Below, piece by piece: positions 23,743 to 25,162 of a stretch of 25,162 nt of DNA. Made by a program: the position numbers and the translations under genes. Location of the stretch: contig CAZRIZ010000013.1 of NCBI GenBank assembly GCA_964600285.1, positions 1 to 25,162 on the forward strand. Reading direction: 5' to 3'. The notes under the pieces are model-generated. The model was given only the letters and a program-made list of their open reading frames with translations. It ran no database searches and was not told the DNA's origin. This stretch comes from CAZRIZ01 sp964600285. Lineage in GTDB: Bacteria > Patescibacteriota > Saccharimonadia > Saccharimonadales > Saccharimonadaceae. The stretch's first letter is position 1; the number at the start of each line of letters is the position of its first letter.

Positions 23743-24165
23743 ATGGGCAAGAAAATTATTGTTGGGGCGTTTGAGCCGGTAATTTTACCAGAACTTGGTA
23801 GCACCAAATATTTAGCCAAAGTTGATACTGGGGCTTATCGAGGTGCTGTGCATGTCGATGAAATTATTATGACCGAAGCGGGCGACGCTATCGTTGAGCT
23901 ATCTGGTCAAAAGTTTAGCTTTTCAGCGGATAGAATTAAAAACGTCTGGGTGAAATCGGCCAGCGGACACCGCTCTAGTCGAGTGGTGGTGACCACGCCA
24001 GTTGTGGTTCAGGGTAAGACTTACCAGACTTGGGTTGGGTTGACTAACCGTCAAAAAATGAAGTTCCCAATGCTAATTGGGCGGTATTTCTTGCGTGAGA
24101 ATAATATTTTAGTTGATGTAAACAGAAACAACCAGTATGATACAGATGGAAGGAGATCGAAATGA
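23743..24165 (+). CDS. Retropepsin-like 'ATP-dependent zinc protease' family protein (RimB-like)
   Basis: A 140-residue protein of the family annotated as putative ATP-dependent zinc protease, whose fold is retropepsin-like. It has the aspartic-protease motif KVDTGAYRGAVH (Asp28-Thr29-Gly30-Ala31) and the flap-side partner MLIGRYFL near 110-117. In other bacteria such proteins are linked with RimK-type ligases and can act on the poly-amino-acid tails that RimK adds. Here its stop overlaps the RimK ATG (ATGA), a direct coupling. No zinc-ligand cluster is obvious. It is probably first in a two-gene leaderless transcript. Confidence 0.85.
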   Translation: MGKKIIVGAFEPVILPELGSTKYLAKVDTGAYRGAVHVDEIIMTEAGDAIVELSGQKFSFSADRIKNVWVKSASGHRSSRVVVTTPVVVQGKTYQTWVGLTNRQKMKFPMLIGRYFLRENNILVDVNRNNQYDTDGRRSK

Positions 24166-25073
24166 AATTAGCGATTTTGTCCAATGGACCAGGAAATTAC
24201 TCTACGAAACGGCTTAAAGAGGAGGCCGAAAAACGTGGACATGAAGTTGATGTAATTAAATACAAAGACTGTTATGTTTCAATTGAAGAAAGTGATAATA
24301 AAGTTTTTTACAAAGGTAGCCCGCTCAAGCATTACGATGCTTTAATACCGCGTATTGCCAACAGTATGACTAAATACGGCACTACAATTGTGCGTCAGCT
24401 AGAGATGCAGGGGGTTTATTGCTCCTCTAAGTCAATTGCAATTGTTCGGGCGCGCGATAAATTGCGTTCGATGCAGTTACTAGCCAAGGCGGGTGTGGAT
24501 ATTCCAAAAACAGTTGTTTCTCGTGACAGTAGCGATGTCGACTTGCTACTAGAACAACTCGGTGGAGCGCCAGTGATTATCAAATTAGCCCGAGGTACAC
24601 ACGGTAACGGTGTAGTCTTGGCGGAAACCAAAAAGGCCGCTAAATCAGTTTTGCAGGCTTTTTATGTGATGGATGCTGATGGCACAAACGTGTTGCTTCA
24701 GGAGTTCATCAAGGAGTCAGCTGGCGTTGATATCCGTGCCTTTGTGGTCGGTAGCCGAGTGGTCGCTAGTATGAAACGGCAAAGCCTAGATGATGATTTT
24801 CGCTCGAACTTGCATCAAGGCGGTTCAGGTATGCCAATCAAGCTGACTGATATTGAGCGTAAGATTGCTGTCAAGGCTTCTAAAGCGATGGGACTAGGCA
24901 TTGCTGGTGTGGACATTATGCGTTCTAATCGTGGACCATTAGTTTTGGAGGTCAATGCTAGCCCAGGATTTGGTATCGAAAAGGTGACTGGTCGCAATGT
25001 GGCCGAAAAGATTATCGAGTACGTTGAGCTTAACGCCAAGCAAAAGCCCAAAAAAGATCGAGTTGGAGCTTAG
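24162..25073 (+). CDS. rimK: RimK-family ATP-grasp ligase
   Basis: A 303-residue ATP-grasp enzyme that adds amino acids, usually glutamate, to a carboxylate of a protein or small molecule using ATP. The N-terminal RimK domain spans about 1-95. The ATP-grasp core has IIKLARGTHGNGVV (the glycine-rich loop), LLQEFIKESAGVDIRAFVVG, and the metal site VLEVNASPGFG near 270. Length and order match RimK, which in E. coli modifies ribosomal protein S6; the substrate here cannot be proven, and an S6 or other acceptor is not encoded nearby. GGAGATCGAA before ATG 24162 is the ribosome-binding site, and the ATG overlaps the upstream stop. Confidence 0.93.
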   Translation: MKLAILSNGPGNYSTKRLKEEAEKRGHEVDVIKYKDCYVSIEESDNKVFYKGSPLKHYDALIPRIANSMTKYGTTIVRQLEMQGVYCSSKSIAIVRARDKLRSMQLLAKAGVDIPKTVVSRDSSDVDLLLEQLGGAPVIIKLARGTHGNGVVLAETKKAAKSVLQAFYVMDADGTNVLLQEFIKESAGVDIRAFVVGSRVVASMKRQSLDDDFRSNLHQGGSGMPIKLTDIERKIAVKASKAMGLGIAGVDIMRSNRGPLVLEVNASPGFGIEKVTGRNVAEKIIEYVELNAKQKPKKDRVGA

Positions 25074-25107
25074 TTTGTAAAAATTACAACATATAAAATT
25101 TTCATAG

Positions 25108-25148
25108 AACAGTAGTCAGACAGCTGGCTGCTGTTTTATTTTTTATAT
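25108..25148 (+). terminator. Strong intrinsic terminator after rimK
   Basis: AACAGTAGTCAG (25108-25119) pairs over 12 bp (two wobbles) with CTGGCTGCTGTT (25124-25135) around loop ACAG, followed by a T-rich tail. No gene is seen from here to the window end. Confidence 0.9.
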
Positions 25149-25162
25149 TTTCCCACAAAACC

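Overview
ORGANISM. The window is a gene-dense, roughly 43-45% GC bacterial segment with almost every gene on the + strand. A eukaryote-like (type 2) isoleucyl-tRNA synthetase, very short intergenic gaps, HrcA/CIRCE-type control of dnaK and dnaJ, an N-terminal-7TM sensor kinase, a MoxR/DUF58/VWA cluster and many transcripts that seem to start at the start codon together suggest a Candidate Phyla Radiation (Patescibacteria) genome, possibly Saccharibacteria. This is an inference from gene content only. UGA is used as a normal stop. No rRNA, tRNA, IS element or CRISPR array was seen.

LAYOUT. 1-1100: terminator, promoter and a Pro/Gln-rich four-TM protein, convergent with a small minus-strand membrane protein (about 1082-1378) that has no ATG/GTG/TTG start. 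1480-5079: a compact T-box leader in front of an ArsC/Spx-like gene and ileS. 5138-5764: a strong promoter, a structured leader of about 200 nt, two tiny membrane proteins and a strong terminator. 5949-10127: a LuxI-like GNAT, an E1/ThiF-like adenylyltransferase and a 7TM-GAF histidine kinase, which form a candidate signal synthesis and sensing module. 10160-10827: a phosphoribosyltransferase-fold protein with a degraded PRPP loop. 10836-16165: MoxR, DUF58, small TM protein, two VWA proteins and a TPR protein, tightly overlapped as in Bat-type clusters. 16198-17872: SPFH/stomatin-like protein and a metallo-beta-lactamase-fold hydrolase. 17877-20439: a P-type cation ATPase. 20489-23698: dnaK and dnaJ, each with its own promoter whose -35 box lies inside a CIRCE operator; grpE and hrcA are not here. 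23708-25148: retropepsin-like 'zinc protease' (RimB-like) plus RimK-type ATP-grasp ligase and a strong terminator.

HOW THE GENES WORK TOGETHER. Two start types coexist. Operon-internal and some first genes have AAGGAG-type Shine-Dalgarno sites. At least five first genes (7974, 10174, 17914, 22598, 23743) have a -10 hexamer only 6-8 nt before the start codon and no Shine-Dalgarno site, as expected for leaderless mRNAs. The best candidate for an undescribed system is the LuxI-like/E1-like/sensor-kinase block at 5949-10127. Next are the T-box-ArsC-ileS unit and the structured leader with two micro-membrane proteins at 5138-5764.
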